A stretch of 64,000 nt of DNA, from positions 2,356,001 through 2,420,000 of the forward strand of contig JAHQIY010000012.1 of the NCBI GenBank assembly GCA_019054805.1, in the 5' to 3' direction. The DNA is from Brachionus manjavacas (taxonomy: Eukaryota > Rotifera > Eurotatoria > Ploima > Brachionidae). This document shows positions 33,301-45,225 of the stretch, one piece after another. Both the position numbers and the translations under genes were made by a program. Positions within the stretch are counted from its first letter, which is position 1. Each line of letters starts with the position of its first letter. Below the pieces are notes generated by a model. It was not told the DNA's origin. It saw only the letters and a program-made list of their open reading frames with translations, and made no database searches.

Positions 33301-36300
33301 AATCCTTATTTGATACCAATAAAGTAGTTGCTTCCAAATTCCAGGCCTTTTATCTTGACCTATGTGCTCTGTAAATGTAACCAGATTTAGAAAATAATTC
33401 TTTCAACTGGTCCAGATGAAGCAGGTATTGATAAAAAATTTTGTGACTTAGACTTTAAACTGTGACTTATAAACTAGTCTGATTTAATTTAATATATAAT
33501 TTTCATTTTTATTCGTAAATACTTAGATAAAAAATTTGCGTGTTATTTTCCAGATAGATGTATGACGTAGTTTTCTACCTAAACTACTAACTTATGCTAA
33601 GGATGGTGTTTGCATCAACCGAAAAATCCTATTTATTTTGATTGAAATTTAGAAAAATTAACTTTAAAAATTTTTATCTAATAGAAAAATTACATTTTCT
33701 ATCCTAAAATAAATAAATTAATTTAATTAATTTTCCTTTTTATTTAAGTTTACGTAATTTTGCGTAAATTATTGTTATGTCTAAAAACTCATCAATATTT
33801 TGAAAATAAAGCATCGGATGTAAAACACCAAAATTTTTAAAAAAGCTCAAATTTTTTAGTTGCTTTGATGCTAATAAACATTTAACAAAATTTCAAATAC
33901 TTAGTATAAATTTCATATATAATATTAAAACTAATTTAGATATAAGAAATCAAATCATAATTATCTGTAATGGCAATTTTTTCTAGTGAAAAAAAAGTTA
34001 AAAATGACAACAAAATAAGGATGTAATTTTTTTTTCAGAAGAAAATGGGTACACTGTAAAATTCAGATAATTTGGAATAAATTTATCAATAAAAATTTTG
34101 GTGATTTACACCCCGAGTCGTTTTTCACAATATTGATGAATTTAAGTTTTAGACATTATCTAAATTCGAGTTAAATAAGAAAAGCTAAAAAATTCATGAT
34201 AAATGCTTTTTTCATACTCAGTACAAAGGACAGAACAAATGATAAAAATTCAGATAGAATGCTTTCTACAGGATTTCTATGCTAGTTTAAAATTTTCAAG
34301 TCAAAGTTTGGATGTTTTGTCAAAAATTTCTGATCAAGGCAAATAATTTTTTTAAGGGAAAAAACTTTATTTTTTTGACATTGATCAAAATTTTAGGCTG
34401 TGCAAAAAAAATTTTTTTTCATTAATAAAAATATAACAAATGTATCATTATTGATTAAAGATAAAAGTTCATGAAGAAAGGTTTTTGGAAATCAGTACAA
34501 AAGAAAAGATCAAAAAAGTTCTTTAAGTGTTAAAATAATGTTGCGCCCTTTTTTAACACTCTCCTATTTTAAAAGTTAATAAATTTTTATATATTTAAGA
34601 CAAGGCCTTTTGAAGAGAGTTTTTTTAGTAAATTTACCTGTAGAAAATATTTTATTTGAATTTTAATCATTATCAAAAAAATTTGAAATTTTTTTATTTT
34701 GAAAAATTTGTTGAGTTCTACCCTAAAAATACCCCTAAACTTGACCAAAAAATTTTGCACCATTTTTAAGTGAAAAAACTAATCATATTTTAGTTCCTTG
34801 TCTTTCAAGAGCTCCAAAATGAACTAAAATTGTCTTCTCAGCTTAGAGCGGAAGGGAAAAATAGGAAAAAATAAAAACTGAACAAAAATTATATTATTTA
34901 ATCCAAAGGTAATAAGTCGTGGTCAAACAATGGTGTTTAAGTACTTTAACTGGTTGTATTGGAGCATCAATTTGGGTTCACTATTGGCCTATTCGGTCTT
35001 GGCATACATTCAACAAAACAAAAGTTTCTTCCTCGGCTTTACAATTCCATTCTTTAGTTTGGTACTTAGTTTTGTGCTTTTTTTAATCGGAAGCTTTAGC
35101 TACATTAAAAACGATGCCCAAAAGTCAGTGATCACCAAAGTGATTAGAATAATCCAAGAAGCGTTCAGGTCTGTGAAGCGCCAAAAGAATTTTATCAAGC
35201 AAAAAGAAAGGGAAAGAAAAATGCTGTCCGAAAGTGAAGACGAACAAGAAAGATTCGGCACCTATTCAACCGAGAACGAGGAGGACGACTCGGGCACTTC
35301 CTACAAAACAATTTCATTTTTAGACAATGCCAAGATTAGATATGGCGGCCGATTTGCGGACAGCGATGTCGATGACGTCAAATCTCTGAAAAGAATTCTT
35401 TTTCTTTTTGCCCTGTTGATACCATATTGGATCCTCTATTTTCAGGTAAGAATTTATTTTTTTTTTGATTTACTTATTTTTTTTAAATAAAAGATAGAAA
35501 CTAGTTACATAATTCAGGGTTTACATATGAAACTGTTCAGTCGGTCGGAAACTATCGGAATACCCGCTTTTATGGTTTTTATTTTTTTTAATTTTTTTTA
35601 ATTTTTTATTCATTTATTTGAAATCTAAATTTTAAAATAATATTTATTTTAAATTTATTTTAAGATTCCAGCAGCGTGGCTGTCGATTGCGGACAATATA
35701 ACTGTTCTGTTCATGATTCCTCTGATGGACAGCTTGGTCTATCCGTTTATGCGGCGCCGGTTCAAAAACCTGAGCATTGAAAGCACACGCTTGGTGTTTG
35801 GGATGAGTTTGTCAGCGCTTTCGGTGATCAGCGCGGGCATTTTGGAGTCAGTGCGCCATAATTTGATAATGGAAGATCCGCAAGCAAACACAGTGGTTCA
35901 AATAATTGACAATACTTCATATGTAGCGGCTGATTTGAACATTTTGTGGCAAATTCCGCAGTATACCCTGACCGGACTGGGTGAAGTGTTCTGCAGTGTT
36001 ACTTGTTTGTACTATGCGTACTCGGAAGCGCCCAAATCGATGCAGTCCATGATAATGGGCTTGTTTTATTTTTTCTCCGGAGCAGGTAGTCTAGCAGGCT
36101 CAGCAATTTTAGTTTTATTTAAAAAAATAATTTATACAAATTCAAAGAATATTGATGATATAAATTGCTCTTCTTGCAGATTCAACTATTACTTTTACGG
36201 TTTGGCGCTGGTGCAGATGGCTGGCATTGGTATATTTATTCTTGTTGATTGTAAATTTGTGCTGGTAAGATGTAAATATGATAGATGCAGAGGTGAGAGG

Positions 36301-36405
36301 AGAGGGTCAAGTGTGGCCGATTTTGACCAGAGAACATTCAATGCTTTTGATGATGAATTAAATTTGAACAAGTCCCAAAATGAAATTGATCCAATTGACT
36401 CATAA
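30379..36405 (+). CDS. SLC15A4: SLC15A4-like peptide/histidine transporter
   Basis: Proton-coupled oligopeptide/histidine transporter of the endolysosomal PHT type. Four coding exons are inferred: 30379-31029, 34909-35445, 35494-35574 and 35665-36405, all in phase. The spliced product is about 669 residues (human PHT1: 577). The extra length lies in the N-terminus and in an acidic cytoplasmic loop in exon 2. The cytoplasmic N-terminus has an acidic dileucine motif (ERTSLL, residues 13-18), the class of signal that sends SLC15A4 to lysosomes. POT-family blocks are ERFAFYGLICNY, GGWVADSFLGKYTTI, ANLGPFGADQ, KYFNWLYWSINLGSLLAYS, IPYWILYFQ, IPQYTLTGLGEVF and SEAPKSMQSMIMGLFYFFSG. Exon 3 (IETSYIIQGLHMKLFSRSE) is short and its GTTTTT donor is weak, so its 3' edge is the least certain part. 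Intron 1 is 3.9 kb and full of repeats. Confidence 0.9.
31482..32330. repeat. Giant polypurine/polypyrimidine palindrome in intron 1
   Basis: The left arm starts TACATCCTAAAACTAACTTC (31487) and then runs in pure CCTTTCCTCTT-type pyrimidine words to about 31664. The right arm is an 11-bp minisatellite of GGAAGAGGAAA (about 31705-32260, over 40 units), ending in the inverted copy GAAGTTAGTTTTAGGATGTA (about 32303-32322). Breaks in the array (GAAATGAGGAAGAAGTGAGG) also mirror the left arm. The middle (31665-31704) is a short unrelated loop. The open frames predicted across it on both strands are repeat artefacts. Confidence 0.9.
32331..32895. other. Intron 1 spacer
   Basis: AT-rich intron sequence without a recognised repeat or gene. 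Confidence 0.3.
32896..33482. mobile_element. GACTT-family transposon with captured LINE piece
   Basis: Terminal inverted repeats TCAGACTTGTCTTTAAGTCA (left) and, inverted, TCAGACTAGTTTATAAGTCA (right) are flanked by TTTAA on both sides (32891-32895 and 33483-33487). A second copy of the terminal motif lies inside at 33246. Bases about 33295-33425 are an inverted copy of LINE C-terminal sequence at 19550-19685. No transposase. Confidence 0.65.
33483..34908. other. Intron 1, right part
   Basis: AT-rich intron sequence with no supported feature, ending in the splice acceptor before 34909. Confidence 0.3.
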
Positions 36406-36739
36406 ATTTAATTTGTATTAATTTTGTAATTTATTTTTTTCAATTTTTTTCTCATAGTTTTTCATATTGATTCTTAGAAGAATCAATTTAAAGAATAAAT
36501 ATTTATGGTTGTTTTAAATAGAAAAAAATGCTAAAACAGAAATCTTACTTTTCTTTGAAATAACAAAACATGGTTCCATTATAGTCACTCTAATGCAAAG
36601 GTCAAAAAAAAGTAATTTTATTAAGTTTTGTAAAGTAAGTAACTTGATTTACATACGTACTTGAAAAAAACAAAGTTTAAAGTCAGAGTGTAATTGTTAC
36701 ACTTTTTTTTTTTGAATTTTTTTCAGGAATTTTTGGGTT
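36406..36739 (+). other. 3' UTR and spacer after SLC15A4
   Basis: An AATAAA at 36495-36500 follows the stop by about 90 bases and is a plausible poly(A) signal. Confidence 0.45.
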
Positions 36740-37080
36740 CATTTTAGTAGTAGTAGTTTTGACTGTAGCTGGCTAGCCAGCGAGTGTGCTGATAAGGCAC
36801 ACTATGACAGCTGATGTGATTGATTGCTGCTCATCCAGCAATCAATGCCTGCTTTAAAGCTGTAAACATAAGGGGCTTCAATTAATTGATTTGGCAGTGA
36901 GTTCCATATGTTAGCGGTTCTGTTGAAAAAAAAGTTATCTCTTATCGTTAAAAAAAGTTATGTGTTGGAGCCTCGAAATTTCTTTGTGATATTTAGACGA
37001 ACAATTTTTAGATTATGTGAACGAATTGAATAAAGCTATTTAAAAGAATGCCTAATTCTCGGAACCGATATAAAAATTAG
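36740..37080 (-). pseudogene. LINE C-terminus and 3' end (CTA-tailed family)
   Basis: On the minus strand: FFFNRTANIWNSLPNQLIEA and YVYSFKAGIDCWMS then a stop. The 3' end carries a (CTA)n tail (TAGTAGTAGTAG on the plus strand at 36746). Same family as the copies at 4.3, 11.3 and 15.2 kb. Confidence 0.7.
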
Positions 37081-38047
37081 TTAATTATTATTTTATTTTT
37101 AATTTGAAGGAACTTTAGAAATAATTTAGCATTTGCTCTGATCTGGTTGACTTGGTATTACTCTTTCAGCAATTTCAAATATCCAAATGCGTTCTCTGCT
37201 TAAATCTTTGCCTTTTAGCTTAAAATAACAAAAATTAAAGAAAATTAAAATCATTTTTTCACCCTTTAAGTGTTTGGTTTTGAGGAACATAGATTCATCT
37301 ATTTCGCAAAATTTACCTACTCCGTCAAACTTTCAATTTTCTGAGTAATTATTTTTTCTATCTTATTTTTTATCATAACATTAGCTTTTTTTCAAAATAG
37401 ATGAACAATTTTTAGATTAGGTCAACTAATAGTTCATAAAACCTGAGGATAAGAATTTTTCCAGTATCAGGTGAACCATAGTTTACCTAAGCGACTAGAC
37501 CCGAAAAACTTCTTATAAAATTTTGACTTAAGTGATAATTTACTTTCGTTTGGTGTATTTTAACAAATACTCAATTGATAAAAAAATGGAAAACAGAGCG
37601 TAGGAAGTTTTTTATACTACAAATATTATCTTAAGGATCATCATATCACAAATCCTAAGTCAAAATTTATAAAAAAAAAACAAAGTTTTCCATTCTTGCA
37701 ATATTTACTTAAAATTATTTTTTTTTTGAAACTGAAAAAAATATTTGAAAGACCGCACATTTTCAATTTTATTTCAACATTGGATACATTTTCTAATTCA
37801 AACACAAAAAATTAAACCATACATTATATAAAATATATAATATATATTAAAAATTTATTAGCTTTCAAAGGCAAAAAACTATTAGCAATTATCTAACCAT
37901 TGATTTAAAAAAAGTTAATTACACAAGTTCTAATGTATCAAATTTTGTCTATACTGACAATAATATCCTATTTAGCTCAGTCGACTGTCATCTCCAATAT
38001 CTGTGGAATGAAACGTGATTAATAAACTGTTTCAATTTTAAATATAG
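37081..38047. other. AT-rich region with a dispersed repeat
   Basis: Bases 37600-37815 contain GAAACTGAAAAAAATATTTG and CAACATTGGATACATTTTCT, found again at 63645-63790 (same strand) and 63160-63380 (inverted). No gene found. Confidence 0.45.
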
Positions 38048-38742
38048 TAAGACGGCCTAACCGGGTCACCTATTTTTTTTGATAATTTTCCTAAAGACTC
38101 AGTAACGATAGAAAATGCGAAATTTAATTATCCATTTAGTCCGAAATTTTTGGTTCACCCGGTTAGCTGCTGGGGTTAATGGGATGAGGGGTAATTTGGT
38201 AAATCCTGTTAACTCAATTGGACAATTTTTTCAGCCTGTTAGCCCTGAAAATCACACAGATGGGCTGGCCATGTATTTCTACAAAGGTTAATATGAGTTA
38301 AATGAGTTATTTTCAAGGTTAATTGTGTGAATTTTGGTCCTAATGGGGTGATACCCTATTAACCGAATTGGCCCAAAAATTCACCCCTTTAAAAAGTCCG
38401 CCTAAAAAAAAAATGTAATATTTTTTTCTTTAGCAAATTCGTAGAACATTTTTTAGATTAAATGGCAAAAAAGGTGATTTAAATAAAATTAAAATATCTG
38501 AGATTTAAACCAAATACATAGTTTGATAGATAATCACCCATTTTGACCAATTTTATTTTTTGACTCAAAAAAAATTAGAAAAAAATTTTTTTTCTACAAG
38601 CTGTTTTTTTATTTAAATTCTCTGGACACTCAATTATTTATTTTTAGAAAAAAAATCCCAATGCTAATAGAAAATTAACAATTTTCTAAGCTAATTTAAA
38701 AGTTGTCACCCCGTTCACGCATAAAATAATTAGACTGTCTTA
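38048..38742. mobile_element. Possible TA-flanked MITE
   Basis: TAAGACGGCCTAA at 38048 faces, inverted, TAAGACAGTCTAA at 38742. A nearby GGGTCACC / GGTGAC pair strengthens the match. The interior is somewhat GC-richer than its flanks (38150-38400) and non-coding. Confidence 0.45.
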
Positions 38743-39004
38743 TGTTTAAATGTATGTTTAAAATTAAATTGAGTCTTAAATATTATTTTAAATGCTTATT
38801 TTATTTTAATTTTGTTGATGTTATCAATTTAAAAAGATAACACTATCGCAACAGATAGTTTATAATATAGTTAACTTTTATCATTTATGTTCTGTTTTTT
38901 GGTTTCTTCTTAAAAATCACAAAAGTAGTTAATAATAGTCAATAAAACTTTATCATCCAGTTTATTCTTTAACTTCTTCTCTAATCCCTACAAGATCTTA
39001 ATAT

Positions 39005-39122
39005 TCAAGTATCCATTTAAGTATCCATTTAAGTATCCATTTAAGTATTCATTTAAGTATCCATTTAAGTATTCATTTAAGTATTCATTTAAGTATTCAT
39101 TTAAGTATTCATTTAAGTATTC
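39005..39122. repeat. 12-bp minisatellite (AAGTATCCATTT)
   Basis: About ten units of AAGTATCCATTT / AAGTATTCATTT. The C and T variants change along the array, with T variants clustered to the right. Confidence 0.9.
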
Positions 39123-39519
39123 TGTTGTAGTTCACTCAATAACTACAAAACCGACTCTAGCCAACTTCAATGTTTATAGTTTCACAGTGCAATAATATGA
39201 TCTCTTGCGCTTAGCTAGTCGTTATTTAACACTGTGTAAAATTACACATGTGCTGTTGTATTTTTTTTAATATTATTTTTACTATTAAATAATCATCACT
39301 ATTATTTATCTTTCTTTATTATTTGTTTAGGCTAGAAGTGGCCATTTACTAAAAGAGTTATTATTTATAATTATTTTATTTTTTTTATTATATTTATGTT
39401 ATAACCGCGAACTATCAGATCCTAACAGATCCGGACAAAGCTTATATTTATCTAAGGTTTATAACAATTCAATTAAATTTAACAATTCAATTAAAAGGTT
39501 CGAAAACTTTACACTTGAT
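39123..39519. other. Region upstream of the gag remnant
   Basis: AT-rich; may contain the leader of the retroelement below. No convincing LTR or primer-binding site found. Confidence 0.3.
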
Positions 39520-40680
39520 GTGAAAAATTATTTCAAACCACAGCAGAGAACTAAAGAGGAACAAATTGATCAAATAGATCAATCAAACCAAGCAACCAAT
39601 TCAGCAACACAAGCCGAGACAAATCAATCTTGGCAGCTAGTTAATTCCATTATACATGAATTAAGATCTTCTAGACTTAATGGCCAACTTCCATCAAGGG
39701 TAAAGTTGGAAAATCAACCCATGTTTAGTGGAAAGGAATCAGAAAATATAGAGGAATGGACCAGAGTCATAGAGAGAACTTTGGCTTTATACCAAATAGA
39801 GAAATTTCTTTATGTACCTGGCGCAAGTACATTTCTAAAAGACACGGCTGAGGGAGCTTATTTACAATTCTCACAAAATAGTGACAAGCAAGGACATCTA
39901 AAAGGGTTCAAACGAAGAGATCTAACCTAAGTAAATCCTTTGAAAATTAGAGACCTGAAACATGTTACACTTAAAGTCTGGCCACTACTTTAGGAGTAAT
40001 AAAAGATAACGAATTCGTTTTAAAATATTTATTTAATAAAATGAAAAAAAAACTAAAAATATAGAATAAGTAACTACAATTTATAGTGAAGTTCTTAATG
40101 CTAGATTAAGAATGAATATAAATAAAAACTAGGAAGTAAAGCTCAATCATTCCACAATAAAATAAATGTTTACTATACTATTATTAATTGACTGTTGCAA
40201 TAACCGTTATAAACTGTTGTTTGATAGCGAATCATAAATCATTGTTTTTAAATATTTATGTTATCCTTAAATATTAATAAACTGTTTGAAACGAATATAA
40301 ACAAAACTATGGAGAGTCGGTTATATACCGTAACAAACAGTCTGGCGACATGAAAGAAAGTATCCACGAGTTCAATACTTGCATCCTCCATTTGGCTGAA
40401 GAACTGTCAGATAAGCTAAAAATTGAATTTTAGGTCAAGTATTCGAACTAATGGCCACGGAACCAAAAAAACCAAAAGAAACTTTGGTTAAGGTAATATT
40501 ATTCAGGAAAAGATGTTACTCCAAAAGTTGAAATTAACCAAGTTGAAAAAAGGTGGAGTAAATATACATTTAAATCTAACTATTGTGAAAAAATGAGACA
40601 CAAATATTGAGAATATCGAAAAAGAATTACAGTAACAAAATCCCAAATGAGAAATTTAGACTCAGGTATTCAATGATAAA
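39520..40680 (+). pseudogene. Retrotransposon gag remnant split by a solo LTR
   Basis: Bases 39520-39930 encode a gag-like segment: LENQPMFSGKESENIEEWTR, ERTLALYQI and FLKDTAEGAYLQFSQ, typical of Ty3-like retrotransposon gag. A stop is reached near 39930. After the solo LTR (39963-40335) the frame resumes as LKQSGDMKESIHEFN and LAEELSDKLKIEF before decaying. No protease, RT or integrase is present in this stretch. It is an LTR retrotransposon fossil. Confidence 0.7.
39963..40335. mobile_element. Solo LTR, copy 1
   Basis: 373 bases starting TGTTACACTTAAAG and ending CCGTAACA, with perfect inverted tips TGTTAC/GTAACA. Flanked by AACA on both sides (39959-39962 and 40336-40339). Strongly similar to 62592-62968 throughout, nearly identical in the last 130 bases. 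Removing it rejoins LKQSGD in the gag frame. Confidence 0.88.
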
Positions 40681-40714
40681 AATTAAATATTTTTAAAATC
40701 ATTTATATTCTGAA

Positions 40715-40765
40715 AGAGCATAAATTTTCTATCACCTGGTGTATATTTGTAAAAAAGGGTGTGCC
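40715..40765. repeat. Dispersed repeat shared with 23228-23290
   Basis: AGAGCATAAATTTTCTATCA, GTGTATATTTGTA and GGGTGTGCC match the earlier copy. Identity of the element is unknown. Confidence 0.5.
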
Positions 40766-42090
40766 GATTTTTTTTATTAAAAAAAATCATTTTCTTTCAC
40801 CTGAATTGTCCAAGGGATAACCTAAAACCCCCATTTTTAAAAAAATAAACTAGACATAGTTATTAACAAATCTATGGTCTTACTTTTTTGAATTTTGGCT
40901 TTATTGTAAATTAATAAATTCTCAAAATCATTAGATTTTTTTAATTTTCTTATTTTTTAAATAAATAAATCTTTAGAGTGAACGATTCGCAATTCTTAAG
41001 TGCTCGGCTATAGTTTCTTTAATAGCTCATAAATTTGCTTATTTCTGAAGTTGACTTTTTGTTGGAAAGAACTACTAGATGCTAGAAAATTCAATTGAGC
41101 TAGAAACACATCTATATTCCTAAATGTGCTTTTAAATTATTCTTAATTTTTAATTCAAATATTATTACAAATAAAATATATCGAATTAAAGGAATAAAAG
41201 TCCTTTTAAGTTTTTTGAAGAGTGCCCTTGGCTGATAAGTCTTATGTAACTTTTTTTTAAAAAAATTCTTCTTATTTGTGAACAATTGGATCGAAAATTC
41301 TTATTTGCTTTTGATATAATTTTATTAAGATTGAATTAAAAAAAAATAATTTTTTTGATTTTTATATTTGAAAAACTTACACACATAAAAAAAAATGGTT
41401 ATTGAAATATCTCAAAGAGGAAGCTTCTTGACAAATTAAAAAAAAAACATTTTAATTTTTTAAAAGAACAGAAAATTTCAAACTAAATTTAGGAAAATTT
41501 TTTTTGCTTTGTAAATTAAAGTGCGGTCAGTAAGTTTTGCCAATAATGGGGGTCGCTGATTTAGTACCACCTGAAAATATAAAGTAATAATAAAAAAAAT
41601 TTCTGAAAAAATCACATAATTTGCCTATGAGACTTGAATCAATAAATATAATGGATAAAAATATTTTGAAAATTTAAATCATTCAATGAGCCGAGTGTTA
41701 ATCATTTGCCAAATCAAAATAATTATTCAAAAATTTTCGTGACAAATAATTTAAAATCCTATTTATCAAACTATTAAAGCAAAAAATTATTTTTTATTAA
41801 AAAAAAATTCTGAATATAAAATTTTGATTGAAGCCAAAAAAAAGCAGTTATTTAAAGGTAATTAATAAAAAAACATTCAAAAAAAATTATGAAATAAAAA
41901 ATTTCCTAATGAACCTCAATTAAATAAATTTTTCCACAAGAACTAAGATTTCGTTTTAAATAAAACAAAATGATTTTAAACATCAATCCCAGTTGCGTAA
42001 GTAAATTTGTTACCAAGTAAAAAATTCAAGTAGTCAGGCATCGTGCTTGTTTCATTCTTACCTGAGATAAATTTTAATATTTTTAGAATA
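40766..42090. other. AT-rich spacer
   Basis: No gene seen. TTTTTAG just before 42088 may be a splice acceptor for the next gene. Confidence 0.35.
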
Positions 42091-42480
42091 ATGTCTAGAT
42101 TCAATAACCAAAAGCCAGCGCAAAAGTGGGAGCCCAAAAAAAAAAATGCCAATGACGGCAAAATTTTCACCATCTCAAAAGGAAACATTGAGCCAATAGA
42201 CCTAAAATCGATCAGTGAATACAAAAAAGGCTTCGAGAAGCCTGTTGGCAAAGTTTTCTTCATAGAAAAGCCAGAATCCATGCTCAAAAAAGATCGTCAG
42301 CCTCAAACCAAGCTATGGTACTATGACAAACGCAACTATTCCAAAGGCACCGAGGATGTTAAGCTCGATTTCGAAGATGGAAAGCGAACTAACTTCATCC
42401 CAATACCGGTACCCAAAGGCCAGTCGTTTCACACCATCGAAAGCATTACTAAAAGTCTAAAATATTACAGATTCAACTAA
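42091..42480 (+). CDS. Hypothetical basic protein, 129 residues
   Basis: Open from the ATG at 42091; the frame extends upstream only to a GTG at 42043. Lys-rich (26 Lys) with few hydrophobic stretches, no signal peptide and no membrane segment. Distinct parts are KWEPKKKNANDGKIFTIS, SISEYKKGFEKPVGKVFFIE, KLWYYDKRNYSKGTED and FIPIPVPKGQSFHTIES. Codon use and GC content exceed the flanks, which supports a real gene. I do not recognise a family; the aromatic KLWYYDKRNY patch could be a binding motif. It is convergent with the small gene at 42594-42881. Confidence 0.6.
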   Translation: MSRFNNQKPAQKWEPKKKNANDGKIFTISKGNIEPIDLKSISEYKKGFEKPVGKVFFIEKPESMLKKDRQPQTKLWYYDKRNYSKGTEDVKLDFEDGKRTNFIPIPVPKGQSFHTIESITKSLKYYRFN

Positions 42481-42593
42481 GGTTTAGATTGAAGTTTTGA
42501 ATGAAAATAAAAATATTTATTTGAATTAATGTAAATAAATTGCAGTCAATTTTATAGAAGACTTTAATAAATTATTTATTGGAAAATTCAATT

Positions 42594-42881
42594 TTATAAT
42601 TCTTGATTTTTTGATTTGGCTTTTTCTTGTTCTTTGGTCGCTTCTAGTTGAATTTCGCGATCAACTAATTGTTTCATTTGAGAAATAGATGCCCAAAAAT
42701 CGTCACTTTTCAAGACTAAAAAAATAAAATTAAACAAAGTTTATTATTTGAAAAATTTTATTTTCACCTTCCATTATTTTTCTCAAGTCTTTTACTGTGA
42801 CTTTATCGCTTCCTTTTTCTTTCAATTTATCCATTATCAAGTTAAGCTGTTTGATAAATTCCCCGAAGGCAGCATTTTTTA
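42594..42881 (-). CDS. Small Lys/Glu-rich protein, partial
   Basis: Two exons on the minus strand: 42768-42881 and 42594-42715, joined in phase across a 52-base GT-AG intron. The visible product is about 78 residues: KNAAFGEFIKQLNLIMDKLK, then VKDLRKIMEV at the junction, then LKSDDFWASISQMKQLVDRE and a charged tail EATKEQEKAKSKNQEL. Predicted to be helical, possibly coiled-coil. The upstream exon with the start codon was not found (exon phase leaves two bases, TA, before KNAAF). An internal Met (MDK) could start a shorter form. Unrecognised. Confidence 0.5.
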
Positions 42882-45084
42882 CTTTGAGAGATTTAATTAA
42901 AAAATAATGAGTTTATAGATCATGTATCATAAAAGTACATCGATAATTTGTTAAAAAGAAAATTTGGAGAGAAATAAAATTAAAAGTAAGTTATCAATTT
43001 CAGTGACTTTTTTGAAATTTGAATTTTTTGGATAATTTTTATTATAATCATTAAAGAGAAAATAAAATTTTAAAATTTGACATCAAGCAAAATGACTCTT
43101 AAAATTTAAATAATTTCAAGTGCTTGGACAAGGGGCTTGAGATAGAAGCTTTGAATCAAGACACATTAAAAATAAAAATTGAAGAGATCTACAAAGAAGT
43201 CGAAAGGAAAAAAAAATGGTTTGGTAGAAAAATTTTTTTAATTGCTAATTACAACAAAGGGAAATTATTAATTTGAAAAAATAAATTTAGATAAATAACA
43301 TTTGACTCAAATGTACAAATAAAAGATGAGCAGGAAGTAAAAAAATTAAAATTTCTTTAATGAATCGATAGCTTGCTATAAGTGCTTACTAAAGGCCTAA
43401 TTTAGTTTTAGTAAAAATAAATTTTTAAAGAGAAGTTTAACAATCTTTTTTTAAATAATTTTTTATTTAGTCAGAATTTATATGGTTTATTTTTATTTCT
43501 TTAATTAAAAAAAATAAATTTATAAACAACCTTCATGAAAATAGCTTTTTTTTATTTTAGTCTTAATTAAGAATAAATTTTTATTATCATTAATAGAAAA
43601 AAAGGCTTCGTATTTTTCCAATTTTTCTTTAATTGATTCTTGTAAAAACTTTATTTGAAAATTTTTTATTTAAAATCTTCACCAAGTTATCGAAATTATG
43701 GCTCAAATAAACGCTTAAAATGACATTTTACTATTAATTAAAATATATTACGGCGAAATAAGTAAAATTTATATGCAAAATTTAAAAAATTAATTAAGAT
43801 TTTTTTGTTAATAACTTTTAGTTTATTAAAAATTGAAAAATTGATAAGAAATTCTTAGGAGGAATTCTCTCCACAATAAAATTTTTATTATTTTAAATTC
43901 ACACAGGATTTTAGAGAGTAAGCTACTTTTTTTGTTTCTTTTATTGGGAATTTTTGAATAATAAGAAAAAATTCAATTAAAAAACTAAAAAGCTCCTTCA
44001 TGGAAAGATTATGAATAAAATTTTGTTGATAATTTCACGTAATAATGCACCTATTGTTGCTCATTTGAAATAAATTTCTCCTCAAGCATTTATTTTCCGC
44101 TCAAATATAAAGGTTTATCAAAAATATGTTCTCCTGTCTCATAGATAAATATAAAATCTTCAAAATTATTTATAAATCTTAAAAAAAAATCTTTGCCAAA
44201 AGGGTTGTTCTAAAGACAAATAAAGTCCTTTGACTGTTAAAAGAAAAAATAAGCCAAGTCAATTGATTTAAATTTATATAAAGCTTTTGAAGTTTTCACG
44301 ATTTTATATTCAAAAAAAATATTTTGCCAAAATCTATGTGAATTGTTCCAAGCATTGTTAGCGAAAATCCATATTTCTCTGGCATTTTTAGATCCGGGAG
44401 ATTTTAAATAAAATTTTATTTTTACCAAAAGCTAATAGGAATTTAAAATAAAATTTTTATTTTAGTTTATTTAATTTTTTGATTATTTTAATTTTTTTAA
44501 ATCTTAAGGAGCTTTAGTTCGGCACAAATATAAAAAAACCTAATTAGCGATTTGAATTATGGCTCAAAAGAAAAAAATTTAAAATTCTGCCACAATTCTT
44601 CTTCTAGTGCAGAAATTTTGCATCAGTTAACAAGGATACTATAGACACTTAAAATTTTTTTTTTTTTTTCAAATAAATTCCCAATGATCTAAATTAATCA
44701 ATCGCGTATAATATTTTTAAATAACAATAATATGCAATTTAAAAATTAAAATACTGAATTAGGAACAAAATAAAAACATTATAGTTTTTTTTTGTAATTG
44801 ATGTCAATTACATTTAAATTGATTACTATTCTAATTTATTAATACATAATTGATTGAAAAGAAACTCTTATTCAATCAAAAAAACTTAAATTTTTTATTA
44901 ATTAATCCTATTATGTTCAAAAAAATAGCCACTTTGAAATTTTTTTTATCTTTCTTGTTTTGTTTTTCAAATTATCACTTTTGATTTTACTTTAATATAA
45001 ACCAATAAAGCCTTATCTCTAGTTCGATTTAGTTAATCGAATAAATAAATCTTTAAAATAACTCGGGAATTTAAAAAAAGGCCT
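42882..45084. other. AT-rich region with one possible exon
   Basis: At about 43120-43225 a plus-strand frame preceded by TTTCAAG reads CLDKGLEIEALNQDTLKIKI then EEIYKEVERKKKWFG. It is coding-like but isolated. Around 44508-44535, AGGAGCTTTAGTTCGGCAC resembles the LINE 3'-end hairpin. Otherwise nothing supportable. Confidence 0.3.
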
Positions 45085-45225
45085 GTAATTGAAGGAATTC
45101 CTAGTAACATATCTCAAGATCAGGCTTTTGAAGCTAATACTAAAAGAAAAACTAGAGGAAAAGGTAAAAGTTATTTTCCTTCTTGTAGTTTTCGCTTCTT
45201 GGAGGAAGGTTAAAAAATGCCATGA
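45085..45225. repeat. Repeat shared (inverted) with 52885-53015
   Basis: CTGTAATTGAAGGAATTCCT, AACATATCTCAAGATCAGG, AAAAACTAGAGGAAAAGGTA and AGTTATTTTCCTTC all have inverted counterparts near 52.9 kb. The GGTAAAA and TTGTAG spacing imitates a short intron, so an expressed gene or retrocopy may be the source. Confidence 0.55.

Noticed and set aside
39005..39122. CRISPR-like array
   Set aside because: Units are contiguous 12-mers with no spacers; a minisatellite in a eukaryotic genome.
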